This document shows positions 34,338-46,910 of a DNA stretch of 64,000 bases, one piece after another. Position 1 is the first letter of the stretch; the number at the start of each line of letters is the position of its first letter. The position numbers and the translations under genes are program-made. The notes under the pieces are model-generated. The model was not told the DNA's origin. It did no database searches and saw nothing but the letters and a program-made list of their open reading frames with translations. Source of the stretch: Eucommia ulmoides (taxonomy: Eukaryota > Streptophyta > Magnoliopsida > Garryales > Eucommiaceae); NCBI GenBank assembly GCA_016647705.1, contig CM028334.1, positions 14,120,402 to 14,184,401 on the forward strand, in the 5' to 3' direction.

Positions 34338-35270
34338 GCTGAAATTTGATCCAAGAGTTTGAAAGATAGAAGTAATCTTGGCAGGACTTTTCATACGAAA
34401 AGCATTATAAACAAGCTTTGTAAATAAATGTCACATGCTTTGACATTTCATCTTATTGGGTTGTTGGAGGCTTTTTTCAACGTGATCAAAATTTTCATTC
34501 CTACCTTGGTCTGTTTTTTCTCTTTTCTCTCGTTTGAATCTTAATTACATTGAAAGTCATCGGTAATGTTTCTGATTAGTTGTATACAGAGGGGATTGTC
34601 GTCATTGTATGTATAGAGAGACGACTAATTAAAAGTCAAAGCCGTGATGGTAATGCTAAAAAATTATAATGTTTGGTGGTTCAAATTATAAATAAGTTGT
34701 GATTATCTCTTAATTAATATTTTATGACTTAAACTTGTATTGACGTTGATATGGTCAGAATTTTGATTTTCGTTTTTACTTTCAAAATAATTTTAATATT
34801 TTAGCTTTGAAAATATTGTATTATTATTTCCTAGTAATGTCATCTTATGTTGTGGAATTTAATGAGTTTATTATAATGTTTAGTGGAGATTAAAAGGTTT
34901 AATAACAACGGTCCAAATGAAAACTTTTATAACAAACCCAAACTCCAAAAGTCAGTTTCCTCCCTTATTCTACTGCCCCCCTCTCATTATCCCTCTCACG
35001 ATTTGCATAGGTTTTCGGCCTCTATCTTTTTCTCTTCGCTACAACAAAAGGTAGATATTAGGAGTTATCTTCTTTTTTATTTATTTATTTATTTATTTAT
35101 TTATTTTTGGAGAAAACTAAAGGAATAATGTCCTTTTAAATGTTTACTGTAAATAAAATTGTATTGTCCTTATAAAAAAAAAAAAAAAATCACCAAATAT
35201 GATGAAAATTATAAAATAAAAAAAATCATAGGCCCTTTCATAGAAGAATAAGAACTTAAGGGGCTACTAT
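34338..35270. other. SSL upstream region
   Basis: Promoter-proximal and intergenic DNA. From 34338 to about 34858 it is collinear with 59388-60200 (the duplicate). The rest is AT-rich with an (ATTT)n run near 35081-35106. No gene. Confidence 0.6.
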
Positions 35271-36430
35271 TTGGCTTACTAGGTCAAAAGAGTGACCCAT
35301 TTGATAAACTTCCCGATTTGCCCAACTTTTCATTAATGGCGTTCACCTGCTCCCAGAGGTCTTTGTCAACTCATCAGCCAGGATCACCCTGCTGATTTTT
35401 TTAACCGAGATGTCGAAGAGATTCTATAAATAGTAGGGGAGCATCTCGAGATGATTCAAGAGCCCTACCCAATGCGTAAGTTGGGTGTGTCTCGTTCCTC
35501 GGGGTGGTTGCACCGTTTATTCTTTCTTTTGTTCGTACTAAGAGTTTACGTGGTTCAAGTTGTGAATGCACACAGGGCGCTCCTTCTGACGGCTGGACTT
35601 CGGGATCCCGTCGATTATTCTAGCTTCCTTGACATAGTTTGTCCCTCTCCCTCTGTGGCCTTTTCAGCTCTCATCGGAGATCTTGTTGCTCTATTTGTCG
35701 ATCTTCCACTTGGCGCTGCTCGATGTAATCTTTGCCCCTCATCCGCAATGGCATGTGCCTATCAATGCGGTAGCTCATACTTTTGCGGAACAGGTAGTGG
35801 TGGGGGCAACTGGCTTTGACCGACCTATCTGCCTAGATGCTAAACGCTCAAAGAGAGATCGCGTATCTCTCTCACCAACTCCATGAGAAGCAAAGGAGAC
35901 TCCCCAGATGGCGACTTTGAGATTAGGAACATGGAGTTTCTCCCAACTCAGTTTACTCTTCCTAATCAGGTTCTTGCAAAACAAAGTAATGTGGTTTGGT
36001 CTGCCACAGTTGCATATACGATGTGAGAATTAGTCGAATGTTTCGAGAAAATTTTGAGAGTATTAGCTAGAGAAAATGTTTGTACCTTGCCCGACCCCCC
36101 CCCCCCCCCCCCCCCCCTCTTGATTTTTATAGGCAATAGAAGACTTGTTTTGGCAAGACTCTCCCAAATCTTGGCTCGTTATCATTAATGTGACAAAATT
36201 ATCAGGATATGGAGGTGTTACAACTGTCCCCAGGTAGAAATGGTGGTAATAACGCGTCTTAGAGTTTATAACCCAACTCGGGAGGAAGTATCGAGACTCC
36301 AACTTTTCTTTTCCTAACCGGGTTATTGCCGGGAGTAACATGCTTGGGGAGTAATCTACTCTAGTCAGCAACCCATCTCGGGGTAGGTTCCGTAGCTAGC
36401 ATAGAGCGTTTATGTACCAACACATGCAGA
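35271..36430. mobile_element. LTR-like, unclassified repeat DNA
   Basis: More GC-balanced than its surroundings, with a plus-strand TATA-like CTATAAATAG near 35423 and a minus-strand CCTATAAAAATC near 36130, each followed by leader-like sequence. This is the composition of Gypsy LTRs, but I could not find paired ends, a target duplication or coding domains. A run of 23 C residues (36095-36117) interrupts it. Open frames here show no family resemblance. Confidence 0.35.
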
Positions 36431-37318
36431 ACATGTACTTTTGTAGACACATGGCGATGATATGTATTTGAATCGGATTTCTCTTAATCGAGCTTGCGAA
36501 GATAGTAGTGACTCACACTTACAAATGTAACAAGAGTAGGATTAAAATGCATTATGATGATTAGAATGGACTACAACAAAGTAACAATTTCTTACAAATG
36601 ATAGTAAGTAATTTTTTTCACTTAAAAAAAAAAATATTATGAAAATTAGATGAAAAAGTAAAGATATCTTGAATTTTTTTCCTTTGAGTAAACAGCTAAC
36701 CGAATGGGTATCAACAGATGATGTCCGAAAAAACTTCCTCTCCTCCCCTCAAATTTCACCAAGAAACTTTTACACAAACCTTATCTTCTCACTACGTATT
36801 AATACTAGTTAATACTGGTTTTAGACTGGCATATGATGCGAACTTAGAAAAAAAAAATATTAATATATATTTTTCATTTGAATATTACACATGATTCACA
36901 ACGGAACCTTTAAAATAAATTTTATATATTATACTTTTTATGGAAGTATAACAAAAATAAATTTTAATATCGAGAAATAAAATTAAAATTACAACCTAGA
37001 AAATAATTAATGCCAACCTCTAAGATTATTAATGTTTTGAATCATATTTATTTTCAAAAAATAGTAAATCAATTAGTAAATAAGCTCCATTTTTCAATTT
37101 TTGTAATTTCTTTTTCAAATAATAATCGTAAAATAATCTAAGAGGTCATTTTTATTTTGTTCAATAATATCTATTATTTGGTTAAGAATTGTTATAATAC
37201 TCTTTGAAACACTTGAAATTGAATAAATTTTATATGTAATTAAAGATTGAGAGAGAAATTTTTATAAAAATATTGCACAGAAAAGATATAAGGAAAAAAT
37301 AAGGTGACATATAATTAA

Positions 37319-39554
37319 AGGTTAATTACACTTTACGTGCTATTAACTTTTTTGGGTCCCAAAGGATACGAAATTACAATTATGGGTCCCTTTTATACTT
37401 ATTTACCCAAATGGGTCTTTTCGGCCTTTATAGGGCCCATTTCAACCACCTTCTTTATTTATTTATTTTCCAAAAACGGCCTTTGCCAGGCTGGTTTTAA
37501 AAGAAGGGGCTGCCGGCAGCTCCCTTCCTCGTCATCCCCTTACCATAAAAATAAAAAATAAAAAATAAAAAAAAAAAATTGTTAAAAAAATATATAATAT
37601 ATATACATATTATTTAATCAAATTTATTTTACACACAATTAAATTTTTTTGGGACGCTATTTTTTATGGGACAATATTTTAATTTTAAAAAAAAAAAATA
37701 TTTGATGTAAAGTGACTTGCATATTTTTAATGTTTTCGGCAACTTTTAGTTAATTAACGGTAATATATCGATATTTTAAATAAACAACAATTTTTTGATG
37801 CATAAATTACGTTCAAAACAATCCATAATGTTGTTTACACAATACTAAAAATGAACTGGTAAATAATTTTTAAATAATCGTCAAAGTTGGCCAGATGAGC
37901 TTTTTTTATGACGATACAGTTTTTTTGACAACTTTGAGTTAACAAAATATGGCCTATCCGTAACAGAAATGAACCCAATATTTTTTTGTATATAAACTGT
38001 GTTTGTAATACTACATAATTCAACTCACAATACCGAAAATGAACTACTGATTAATTTTTAAAAAATCGTCAAAATAAAATAAAAAATTCACGTATTTAAT
38101 CTCAAGTCGTTTTTTTATTTCACATGACATCGAACAACTAAAAAAATTAAATATCTTTTAATCTCAGTAATATGCAAATTTTTATACATTCATCTCTAAA
38201 ATTTTGATAGCGAGAACAAAAATAAAAACGACAAGGGAACCCCGGGTTGTATTTAGAAAAGGAAAATTTTTGGAGCCCCGTTGCATAATCTCTTGCATTG
38301 CTTTATGAGGTATAGGTGAGATTTAAATGTTGGACAGTCATCCTACCGAAAAAAAAAAAACCAAAACAAAACCGACACGGGTAGAGTAATTAAATAATTA
38401 GCCAAAAGTTTACTATATTTATTTTGAACCTAATTGACCTAATACTGAAAAAAAAAAAAAAGGTGACCTGACACTATAACAATGGTGTGATGTAGAGGCC
38501 TTGTCAGCTTTTATTAACTCAAAGTTGTCAAAAAATTTGCATCGTTATTGAAGCAACTCATTCAACCAACTTTAACGATTATTTAAAAATTATTCACTAA
38601 TCCGTTTTTAATATTTTGAGTTTTATTTTGTAGTGTTATAAACATAATTTGTATAAGAAATGACCCGGGTCAATTTCGTGTATGGATAAACTACTCGTTT
38701 GTTAACTTTAAATTGCCTAAAAAATTACTCTGTCATCGAAACAACTCATCTAGCCAACTTTAGTGATTTTTTAAAAATCATTCACTTATCCATATTTAGT
38801 ATTGTGAGCTGCATTATAGAGAATTTTGAACGTAATTTACGCACAAAAAATTTGGATTTATTTAAAAAATCGATATACTACCGTTAATTAACTTAAAGTT
38901 ACTAAAAACATTAACAATATACAGGCCATTTTATGTCAAATATTTTTTTTTTTAAATTAAAATAATGTTCCCAAAAAAATAGTGTCCCAAAAAAAAATGA
39001 ATTGAATGTAAAATAAATTTGATTAAATAATATTTATATTTATTATATCTTTTTTTAACCATTTTTTATTTTATTTTATTTTATGGTAAAGGGATGATGG
39101 GGATGAGATGGGGAGGGGGAAGAGGCTGCCAACCTATTTTAAAATCGGCCTTGCAAAGGCCAGTTTTAGAAAAAAATAAAATAAAATAATTGGTTGAAAT
39201 CAGCCCTATAAAGGCCGAAAAGACCCATTTGGGTAAATAAGTTCAAATGGGACCTATAATTGTAATTGAATCTTTTAGGATTCGAAAAGGTAAAGAGCTC
39301 TATGCTTTACCCCTGTGATTAGGCTGTTTTGCACTTTGTCCATGTGATATTCTTGTCACCACTGTCTTCCCCCCCCCCCCCCCCGGAGGCCTTTATTACA
39401 CTTTACCCTCTCGTCAGCACTTTACCCCCTGTAGTTAGGCCTACTTCAAGGGTTAAAGTGCAACAAGACCTCACTATAGGGGCAAAGTGGTGACAAAAAT
39501 ATTACAGATGAGCAAAGTGCAAAATGGTCTAACCACATAAGATGTAATTAACCC
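37319..39554. mobile_element. GGTTAAT-ended MITE split by a foldback element
   Basis: The left end GGTTAATTACACTTTAC (37320-37336) and the right portion from CTTTACCCCTGTGATTAGG (39305) to AATTAACCC (39554) are the two parts of one foldback MITE. The 1.96 kb insertion at 37337-39301 lies between them. A run of 16 C residues sits at 39369-39384. Confidence 0.7.
37337..39301. mobile_element. Complete foldback (long-TIR, MULE-like) element
   Basis: Arms of at least 450 bp: 37337-37800 and 38890-39301 are inverted copies that include GACCCATTTGGG/CCCAAATGGGTC, a GGCC hairpin and the AATCAAATTTATTTTACAC word. Inside each arm are copies of the ~185 bp tandem repeat (inverse at about 37800-38100, direct at about 38510-38920), with a unique centre near 38100-38500. 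The flanks share CTTTAC and fit a 9 bp target duplication with two mismatches (ACACTTTAC/ATGCTTTAC). No transposase, so non-autonomous. It is the complete reference copy for the 12.3-19.7 kb structures. Confidence 0.75.
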
Positions 39555-39742
39555 TCTAATCAATTACAATGAAAAAATAAATCAAAATATGGATAAATTT
39601 CAGTAATGTCCTTTGTCATTTAGAAAAACCTACAACAATATACATTGTAATTTGAAAAATATTTCCAACACCTTTCTTTTGATGTTAAATATAAAATTAT
39701 TTATTTCTTCATGGTGCAATGTCATTGTATTATTAAAAAATA

Positions 39743-42258
39743 GGATTAATTACACTTTATTCCCTACGATTAGGTCGTTTTGTACTTACTTCTATGGTAT
39801 TTGTTTCATCACTTACCCTTCTGTACTTGTGGAATAAAGTGCAATGGTCAAGATTTCTATTAAATTTAACTGTCAACGGAAAAAATCAATAAAAATCAGT
39901 TAGCTTGTGTTAAATGACATTTATACTCTTAAAACATTTTAGTAATGACTGTTTTTATATATTAAAAAACTTAAAGGAAATATTGTGTATTGTATTCTTT
40001 TATTTCATTTATTCATTTCCATCTTCTCCATCTCCCATCCCACCCCCATCTCCGGCGACCCGTCCCCCCACCCTGCTCCATCTCCTACAAACCTACCCAA
40101 CTACAACACACCCACAAACCCGGCGATTTCCGCGGCGAAGAGCTCCTTACCTAGGCCTAATGCCCGCCTCCAACCTCAACCTCCCCTCCTCCACCAGAAC
40201 CGTCCAATCTCTCAGTGAGGTCGGAGCTTTTGCTTTCCAAGCTGAAAACTTCAAATTCGTCGCCAGTCAGTTCAAGTGCCTCCACAACAAGAAATTACCT
40301 TTTTCATTTCAATGGTTCTTCCGTCTCTCTCTCTCTCTCTCTCTCTCTATAATATACAATTCCAAGTAGTTTTTTTAATTGATTATTTAAGGGTTTTTCT
40401 TCCAAAAGTCCCATTTTGAGTTGAGACAACTTTTTAGATCCCACTAAAATCTCTTTCATGTGAAAACTCCTATTTTAACATTTTTAATTTGAAAAGTCCT
40501 ATGTTGAGTTGGCAAATATTTCGTTTTTCCTTTTTTACCCCTAGTTTATTACAAGCAAGAGTTTTTCCTTTTTTACTCCCATTTTTATTTTACTCCCTTT
40601 ATTTAGTATTATTTCAATTTCAAACCCCAATTTTTTTATTTTTCAATTTCACACCTTTTTCTTTATTCTATTTTTCTTTTTTCTTTTTTTCTTTTTATTT
40701 TTGAAACATTTCATTTGTTCCAAATTAAATAGATATCTACTGAAAATAAATTAAGGAGATATCTACTGAAAATAAATTAAGGAGATATCTACTAAACATT
40801 ACATAACTCAATATGTTTCTACAAGACTTGTAGGTGAAATTAAGTAGATATCCAATGAACTAAAAAATATCACAAAATACCACTTACATTGTTCTTCAAT
40901 AGACAACTTTTTAAGGACTATCATTTATTCCAAAAATACAAAAAAAAAAATTATATATATATATATATATATGGAATAAAGAAAAATGTGTGAAATTGAA
41001 AAATAAAGAAATGGAGTTTTGAAATTGAAATAATACTAAATAAAAATAGTAAAATAGAAATGAGAAAAAATAGTGGATCTTTTTTTTTGTTCCAAAATCA
41101 TGAGAGAGAGAGAAAGAGAGAGAGTGAGGTCCAAAATCATGAAGAGAGAGAGAGAGAGAGTGAGTGAGTGGTGAGAAAAGAGAGAGAGAGAGAGGGGGCA
41201 GGCGTGGGCCCGCCTGCCCACTGTCTGCCCAGAGAGAGAGAGACGGCGGGCTCGCCTGCCCAGTGCGCCAGACAGAGAGAGAGAGAGGCAAAATTGGTAA
41301 TTCAATTTTTATGGGGATTTTGGGATGATTAAAAAATCTATGGTCCTTGAAAAGTTGTTTTTTGGATATTTAGGACTGCAGAAAATTTTTTCCATTATTT
41401 AACTGAACTAGAGACGGGGCTCAATTTGCAGATCAACAATTGGGGTTGTTGAAAAACAGTAATTTATGTGCTGTTTATTCCATTCTGGAGGATTGAAATG
41501 GGAAAGCAAGAAAAAATGAAAGTGACGATTCTAGAGATAAAAAGATGGAATAGGTCAATTACAACACACTTTCCGGTACTACTTGCACCAGTGGAGGACG
41601 TGGGGGGCCTGCTTCTTGCAATTGGCTTGGAGAAGGTAGCAGAGGAAGAAGATGGCGGAGGATCTGGCGAGGCAATAGGAATCGTATTATTACACGACGA
41701 TTCCAGATCCGGAGGAGGAGGACCGCATTTGTGACGGATAATTTGTCGGGAATTCGGGAACGGCAAAGAACATGCAACAAGTTGGAGTGGGAGCGACAAT
41801 GTTGGCATGGCAGACGAAGACGACGGAGAGAGGAGGCGTCGATGAGGTCGCCGGAGCCAGAAATGAAGCATGGAGGGCGTGGATTTGGGGAGTGGTACGG
41901 TGAGGGGGTGGTCCGGTGGAGTGGAATTGGGAATTTGAGGGAATTGGGGATTTGATGGGGAGTGGAACGGTGACAGACTGACAGGGAGGAGTGGATTGGA
42001 ATGGTTGGGGTAATAAAAAAAATACATTTTGACCCTTTTAGTTTTTAGATATTTTACAAATAGATCCCCATGAATTAGTTAGAATAAAATGACGAAATTA
42101 TCATTAATTTCAAAGTAAAATGACACACCCTTCATTCTTTTAATTTTAACTATTGCACTTTAGTCCACAAGCACAGATGGGATAAGTGGTGAAAAAAATA
42201 CCACAAAAAAATAAAGTACAAAATGCCCTAACCACAGAAGGTAAAGTATAATTAACCC
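39743..42258. mobile_element. 2.5 kb GGATTAAT-ended element with cargo and a nested foldback
   Basis: Left end GGATTAATTACACTTTATTCC, right end AAGTATAATTAACCC. Flanking words ATTAAAAAATA (left) and TAAAAATTAATT (right) match TATTAAAAATTTAG at the unfilled site in copy Q near 61120. The core has a CCATCTCC/CCCACCC-rich stretch (40020-40120), a (CT)n run and a GGAGGA-rich stretch (41600-41960) with long but low-complexity frames on both strands. I assign no gene. It resembles the cargo-bearing element at 14089-15259. Confidence 0.7.
40391..41392. mobile_element. Nested AT-rich foldback inside the 2.5 kb element
   Basis: A 65 bp inverted repeat (40605-40669 and 40974-41037; arm word TATTATTTCAATTTCAAA) flanks a centre containing three tandem GGAGATATCTACTGAAAATA units. 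A purine-rich GAGAGA region (41100-41290) follows. Outer ends are only weakly similar, so the limits are approximate. Confidence 0.5.
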
Positions 42259-43213
42259 TAAAAATTAATTAAAACTATCTAATAACTCTTATAGCCCTCT
42301 TAAAGAATTACAATTTTGGCCAATTTGATTTTTAAAATTTTTTATTGTAATACAATTCAAATTTCAACTGTTTTTATTACTTTTAAGATCAAATGATGAT
42401 TGTTACATTTTTTTTTTTAATATTTAAAGAGTATTTGGTGCTGCATTTATAAAAATTGTAATTATTTTGAGGATTAATTTTTTTTTATTTGTGTAATAAA
42501 TTTTCAATTTTAATTTTTTTTTAATTATTTTTGGGATTAAATGATAGGGTGTTGCATTTTCTTTAGCATTTAAAGAATACTTGCTACTATTTAAAAAAAA
42601 AATTAAATTATTCTGAGAATTTTTTTATTTTTTTTTTTAAGGAATTTACAATTTATATATAAACTTATTCATTTTTATTTTTATTTTTGAATTGTTTGGT
42701 GAAATCTTCACATGTGACTTTATTTAGTAATAATTTCAATCATGTTCAAATAATAGGCTTGTGAATTTTCTAATTGTTATTTTTAACCATTTATTGTGTT
42801 TTTTTTTTTTTTAACTTGTTAAGGATATGAAATTACTTGTATACGAAATAATATTTTTTCATTATTTCTATCTACACTTATATGAGAAACAAATAATAGA
42901 AACATAGAAAAAGAAAATAATTATTTCTTAAAAGAGATAGTCTAATAGGTGAAACATTTATAACTTTTTATTATATATTTATTTTTAATAATTATATTTT
43001 ATTTAAAAGAAATAGAATTGTCATTTTATATAGAGAATAAGTCATAAATGTGTAAATATTTCACAAAAAATTAGATGTCATCTGTTCGCATGAGTTTTGA
43101 AGTGTCGTTAGATTTCTAAAATGATAGGGGGAACAAAAATATTTTTCTAATTGAAAGGATTGTTTTTGTAAGTTTTTCCAAATGACATGAGAGGGAAGTA
43201 TTCATTAAATAAA

Positions 43214-43478
43214 GGGTTAATTACACTTTATCCCCTATAATTAGTCCATTTTGCACTTTACTCTCCTATGGTATTCTCGTCACCACTTTACCCCCTGTGA
43301 TTAGGTTTTTGTTGCACTTTATCCTCTCTCGTTAGCACTTGAGCCCCTGTAGTTAGGCCTACACCATGGGATACACTGCAACAAAGTCTAACTACAGAGG
43401 GTTAAGTGGTGACGAAAATACCACAAGGAGGCATAGTGCAAATTGACCTAACCACAAGGGGTAAAGTATAATTAATCC
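43214..43478. mobile_element. Foldback MITE with a perfect 9 bp target duplication
   Basis: Starts GGGTTAATTACACTTTATCC and ends AGTATAATTAATCC. Flanked by TTAAATAAA on both sides (43205-43213 and 43479-43487). A 9 bp duplication is the Mutator-superfamily signature, so this copy classifies the whole GGGTTAAT family in the window. Confidence 0.92.
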
Positions 43479-44007
43479 TTAAATAAAAATAAATAAAATT
43501 CACTCAACACACTATATTAATAATAAATAGAAATTAAATTATTAAATTAATAATAAATAATATTTAAATTTATTTAAATATAAAATGTTAAAAAGAGATA
43601 AATTGAGGAAAATAAAGAGATAGATTTTTTTTTTATCATTTAATAGGTTTCGAAATGGAGAATCCATGAGAGGACAAATATTACATTTGGTGAGCACTCA
43701 TTCATTTCAAAGTAAAATCTTTCAATTTTAGGTTTTTAGAAAAAAAAAAAAAAAAAAAAATTCTAAGAATTAATTTTTTTTTTTTTTTTAATTTATGAAA
43801 TTTACAATTTATATATAAACTTAATCATTTTTTTTTTGAATTACTTGGTGAAGTCTTCACATGAGACTTTATTTAGCAATAGTTTCAATTATGTTCAAAT
43901 AGTAGGCTTACGAAATTTCCAATTGTTATTTTTAATCATTTGCTGTGTCTTTTCTTTTTAACTCGTTTAGTATATGAAGTTTCTTCCTTACAAAATAATA
44001 TTTTTAA

Positions 44008-44180
44008 GGGTTAATTATATTTTACCTCCTGTGGTTATGTCGTTTTGTACTTTACTCCCTTATGATATTTTCTTCACCACTTACCCCCTTGTGCTTGTGA
44101 ACTAAAGTGCAACAGTTAAAATTTAGGGTTAATTACATTTTACCCCCTCATAATTAGGTCATTTTGTACTTTACCAGCAT
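44008..44180 (+). mobile_element. Two truncated left ends of the GGGTTAAT family
   Basis: GGGTTAATTATATTTTACC at about 44008 and GGGTTAATTACATTTTACCC at about 44125 lie in the same orientation. Neither has a matching right end nearby, so both are truncated or deleted copies. The second abuts the PMD fragment. Confidence 0.65.
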
Positions 44181-44189
44181 GTATTCGAC

Positions 44190-45360
44190 ATAGTAGTTTT
44201 GTGCTTGAGTCGATTTTCGTACTTCGAGCTCCAGAGGACCTAGTGTTGAGAGATCAGCGCTATCGCGTCCTATTATATCTATTTCTTGGAAGGACCTTCA
44301 TGGATACTTCGAGTTCCACCATCCCTCTCCACTTCGTAGGGACTCTAAGTGATTTAGCCGGCTTGGTAGAGTTGTTTGGGAGAGCTTCACCTTTGCAACC
44401 TTCTTAGAAGGGATGCACTCTAGTTTATCAACTTGCATGTCATGGGATTCTGGCAGTTTCTACCTGTAAGTTCCTTTGACTTCTTCTTTATATTCTTCTT
44501 CTCCATTATTTGGTTTTTTTTTTTTTTTTTTTTCATTTTTTCATGCAGTATTGAGCATATGAGTACTTTTCCTCATGTTGCTGCTATTCTACTGCAGATG
44601 ACTGCTTCCCCGTGGGACAAAGTGGCATCGCTCTATCCTGGATGAAGGGTTCTCCTTTCACAATCGTGTTGTGGCTCACACTCAGCTAGAGTTCCTGGAG
44701 AGATATCATTTGGCAATCATATCGCCGAGACACTTATTGGGCAGAGATGCTTCTTGAGAGGACACTATCGACTCAGTGTCGTATCTTCAGAGGTCCATCT
44801 TCCTAAGGTTTATACATGAGTGAGAGAACTACACCTCAAATCTTTGGTAGGTTATGCCAGCCTCCCGATCCTTTGGCTATGCGATTTGGTCCTTATACTG
44901 ACATTATCGATCCGGATATACTCAATCTAGCGGTTCCAGCAGACGTGCTAGTTGTTCCCTCAATTTCTAAAGAGGAGTACCTTAAGTGGTTTTCACATTT
45001 ATCGATTGGCTCTCAAACGGATGTAGCAAACCTAATGGGAGGTACCTTGCTAGGTCACAGGGTACTGACCTTCTGGGCGAGTCGCAGTGACGAGGAGGTG
45101 GTTCCAGCTTTTAAGCTTAGAACCATCAGGGCTGAGAAAGATGCTCTTAGAGAGGAATACAATTAGCGTCGCCGGCATGGTGAGGATTTGCAATAAGAGA
45201 TATATAGACTTTGCGCGCTATCATATCCAGTTCCTTCACCTATGGCTCGCACAACTATTCTTGGTACAACAGAGTTCATGGTTGACCTGGAGACTTCTAT
45301 CTCTTTCGCTACGCCGACCCTACCGACTGGAGGTTCAGGAAGAAGTATGGATTGACCCAT
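44190..45360 (+). pseudogene. Second plant mobile domain gene fragment (different subfamily)
   Basis: Blocks are VLLYLFLGRTFMDTSSSTIP with ASFATFLEGMHSSLSTC-like wording to a donor near 44466, then from about 44680 WRDIIWQSYRR, YMSERTTPQIFGRLCQPPD and ISKEEYLKWFSHLSIGSQ. A region predicted coiled-coil by composition (LRTIRAEKDALREEYN) follows. The order and spacing match PMD proteins, in which a YLxxxxG block is followed by an ERxxRQFGxxQxxPxxP block and an EYxxWF block. The wording differs from the PMD gene at 2.6 kb, so it is not a simple duplicate. Frameshifts and stops separate the blocks, so it is a pseudogene. It could continue on the far side of CACTA 2 (49.7 kb), but I cannot show that. 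Confidence 0.65.
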
Positions 45361-45768
45361 GTCAGACCCTCAATAGGCGCATACGTTTTGTTTTCCTTTG
45401 GTTGTATATTTATATATCTGGGGATATGTATTGTATAGTTTTACATGTATCATTTTGGGTATGTATTATAGTGGGTGTATTGTTTTTGGACATGTATCAC
45501 GGTGGATATAGTTGTATATGTATCGGGATGGATGTACATATATTTTTCTTTCTTGATGTATACTTTTCTTTATTATTTTACTTACACATAGGATGTTTAT
45601 GCATTATTTTAGTTCTTTATATTCATTATCAGAGGTGGAGTATTGGTAGTGTAGATAGTTAGCTGATAAATCTTATATTTACTTATTCCTTTATTAGCAT
45701 GTATTTCTTTAAATATCTTATGCTAACATCTTTCCTAAAACATAAATAAACCTAACAATGATAACAAA
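45361..45768. other. Spacer between the PMD fragment and CACTA 2
   Basis: T-rich DNA containing repeated ATGTATYRYGGTGG-like words (45420-45540), perhaps intron or 3' DNA of the PMD fragment. Nothing further recognised. Confidence 0.3.
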
Positions 45769-46019
45769 CACTACAAGAAATTTTTTTTTTTATCACGCTT
45801 AGTAAATATAATTTATCTCATTTTTTTAGTAAACTGTGATTATATAATTATACATGCCATTTAATCTCATTTGAAAACAAATGTGTGATGAAAAAATCTT
45901 TTTATCTCATAATTTTAATCAACTATGACAGTATGTAATCACCACGTTTTTTTATTTTAACGGACATAATAAGTTCCCTTCCGCTTTTTTCTTGCCTCTT
46001 AAATACAACGTCTCTTCTT

Positions 46020-46052
46020 TCACTCCCATACCCTAGCAGCCGCGCAGCGACG

Positions 46053-46096
<44 letters not shown>

Positions 46097-46910
46097 TGCG
46101 ATCGATATAGCCTCTCTCTCTCGAAATCTCCATCACAACTCTGGTGATCTCTCCATCACCTTCGCCATCGCCATCACAGCTTTGGCGATCTCTCATCTCG
46201 AAATCGCCATCGATCTCGAAATCAAAATCGAAATCGCCATCGCACATTTGCCATCGCCATCGCACATTTGCCATCGCTATCACTAAGTTTTCTCTCGATC
46301 TCAAAATCGCTGAGATCTCTCTCTCTCGATCTCACTATTGATCTCTCTCTCTTTCTTTAGTGCTACTTCATTACACCTTCTGATGCTGCTCCCGTGGTGT
46401 AGGAAGATAGCAGTCTATCCGCAACTATGAAGCATCCTGCCAACGATGAAGTCGTCTTCAGCAAATGCTACCTCAAATCCGCGGTAGTTCGAGCTTCATG
46501 GTTCAATCGATAGCTTCAAATCAGGACGTCGTACTCCTTCTTCTGAAATTTAATTTCTTCTTCAGGGTTTTAATTTAGATCTTCATTGTCATTGAAAATA
46601 CGTTAAATACCACTGTTAGTTTGGGGCACATTGAGGTTGTATATAACAGTACAACTAAGAGGTGATTTCCCTCGTATATCTTAGTTTTGAATTGGATGCT
46701 TCTATGAATTTTTGGGATTTGTTTGAGCTTTTCTCCTATTTGTCCTTCAAAATTTCAGGGTATTTGTATTTTGATCTTGATTTTCTAGTTGGGTGCTTGA
46801 ATTTCCTTTTGTGCATGTTTCTTGATCTCCATCTTCATTTTGCAACCTATGAGCATATCCCTTTGTTAACTCTGTGACTTTGAGTTGTGTATGCCTTACA
46901 TTCTTAACAG
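46020..46910 (+). other. Leader-like region of CACTA 2
   Basis: A (CT)n tract at 46052-46080 is followed by low-complexity CGAAATCGCCATCG repeats. Then comes mixed DNA containing GTGGTGTAGGAAGATAGCAG and several candidate splice sites, which may be the 5' region of the captured gene or transposon leader. A polypyrimidine tract and TTCTTAACAG end it at 46910. Confidence 0.4.

Larger units (their letters stand above)
36830..44000 (+). repeat. Dispersed repeat, copy P, inflated by nested insertions
   Basis: The AT-rich segments 36830-37318, 39555-39742, 42259-43213 and 43479-44000 are collinear with 60575-62040 (copy Q). Copy P is interrupted by three GGGTTAAT-type elements, one of which carries a further foldback element. 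The segment around 42600-42850 also recurs at 43770-44000 within copy P. No coding capacity is visible, and its class is unknown. Confidence 0.7.

Noticed and set aside
35451-35886. Overlapping frames of 67-122 codons in the LTR-like region
   Set aside because: No domain match. The region has LTR-like composition and TATA-type motifs, so chance frames are likely.
41464-42027. A 187-codon minus-strand frame and overlapping plus-strand frames in the 2.5 kb element
   Set aside because: Low-complexity Pro/Ser-rich translation of a GGAGGA-rich stretch with no family resemblance; treated as element cargo of unknown origin.
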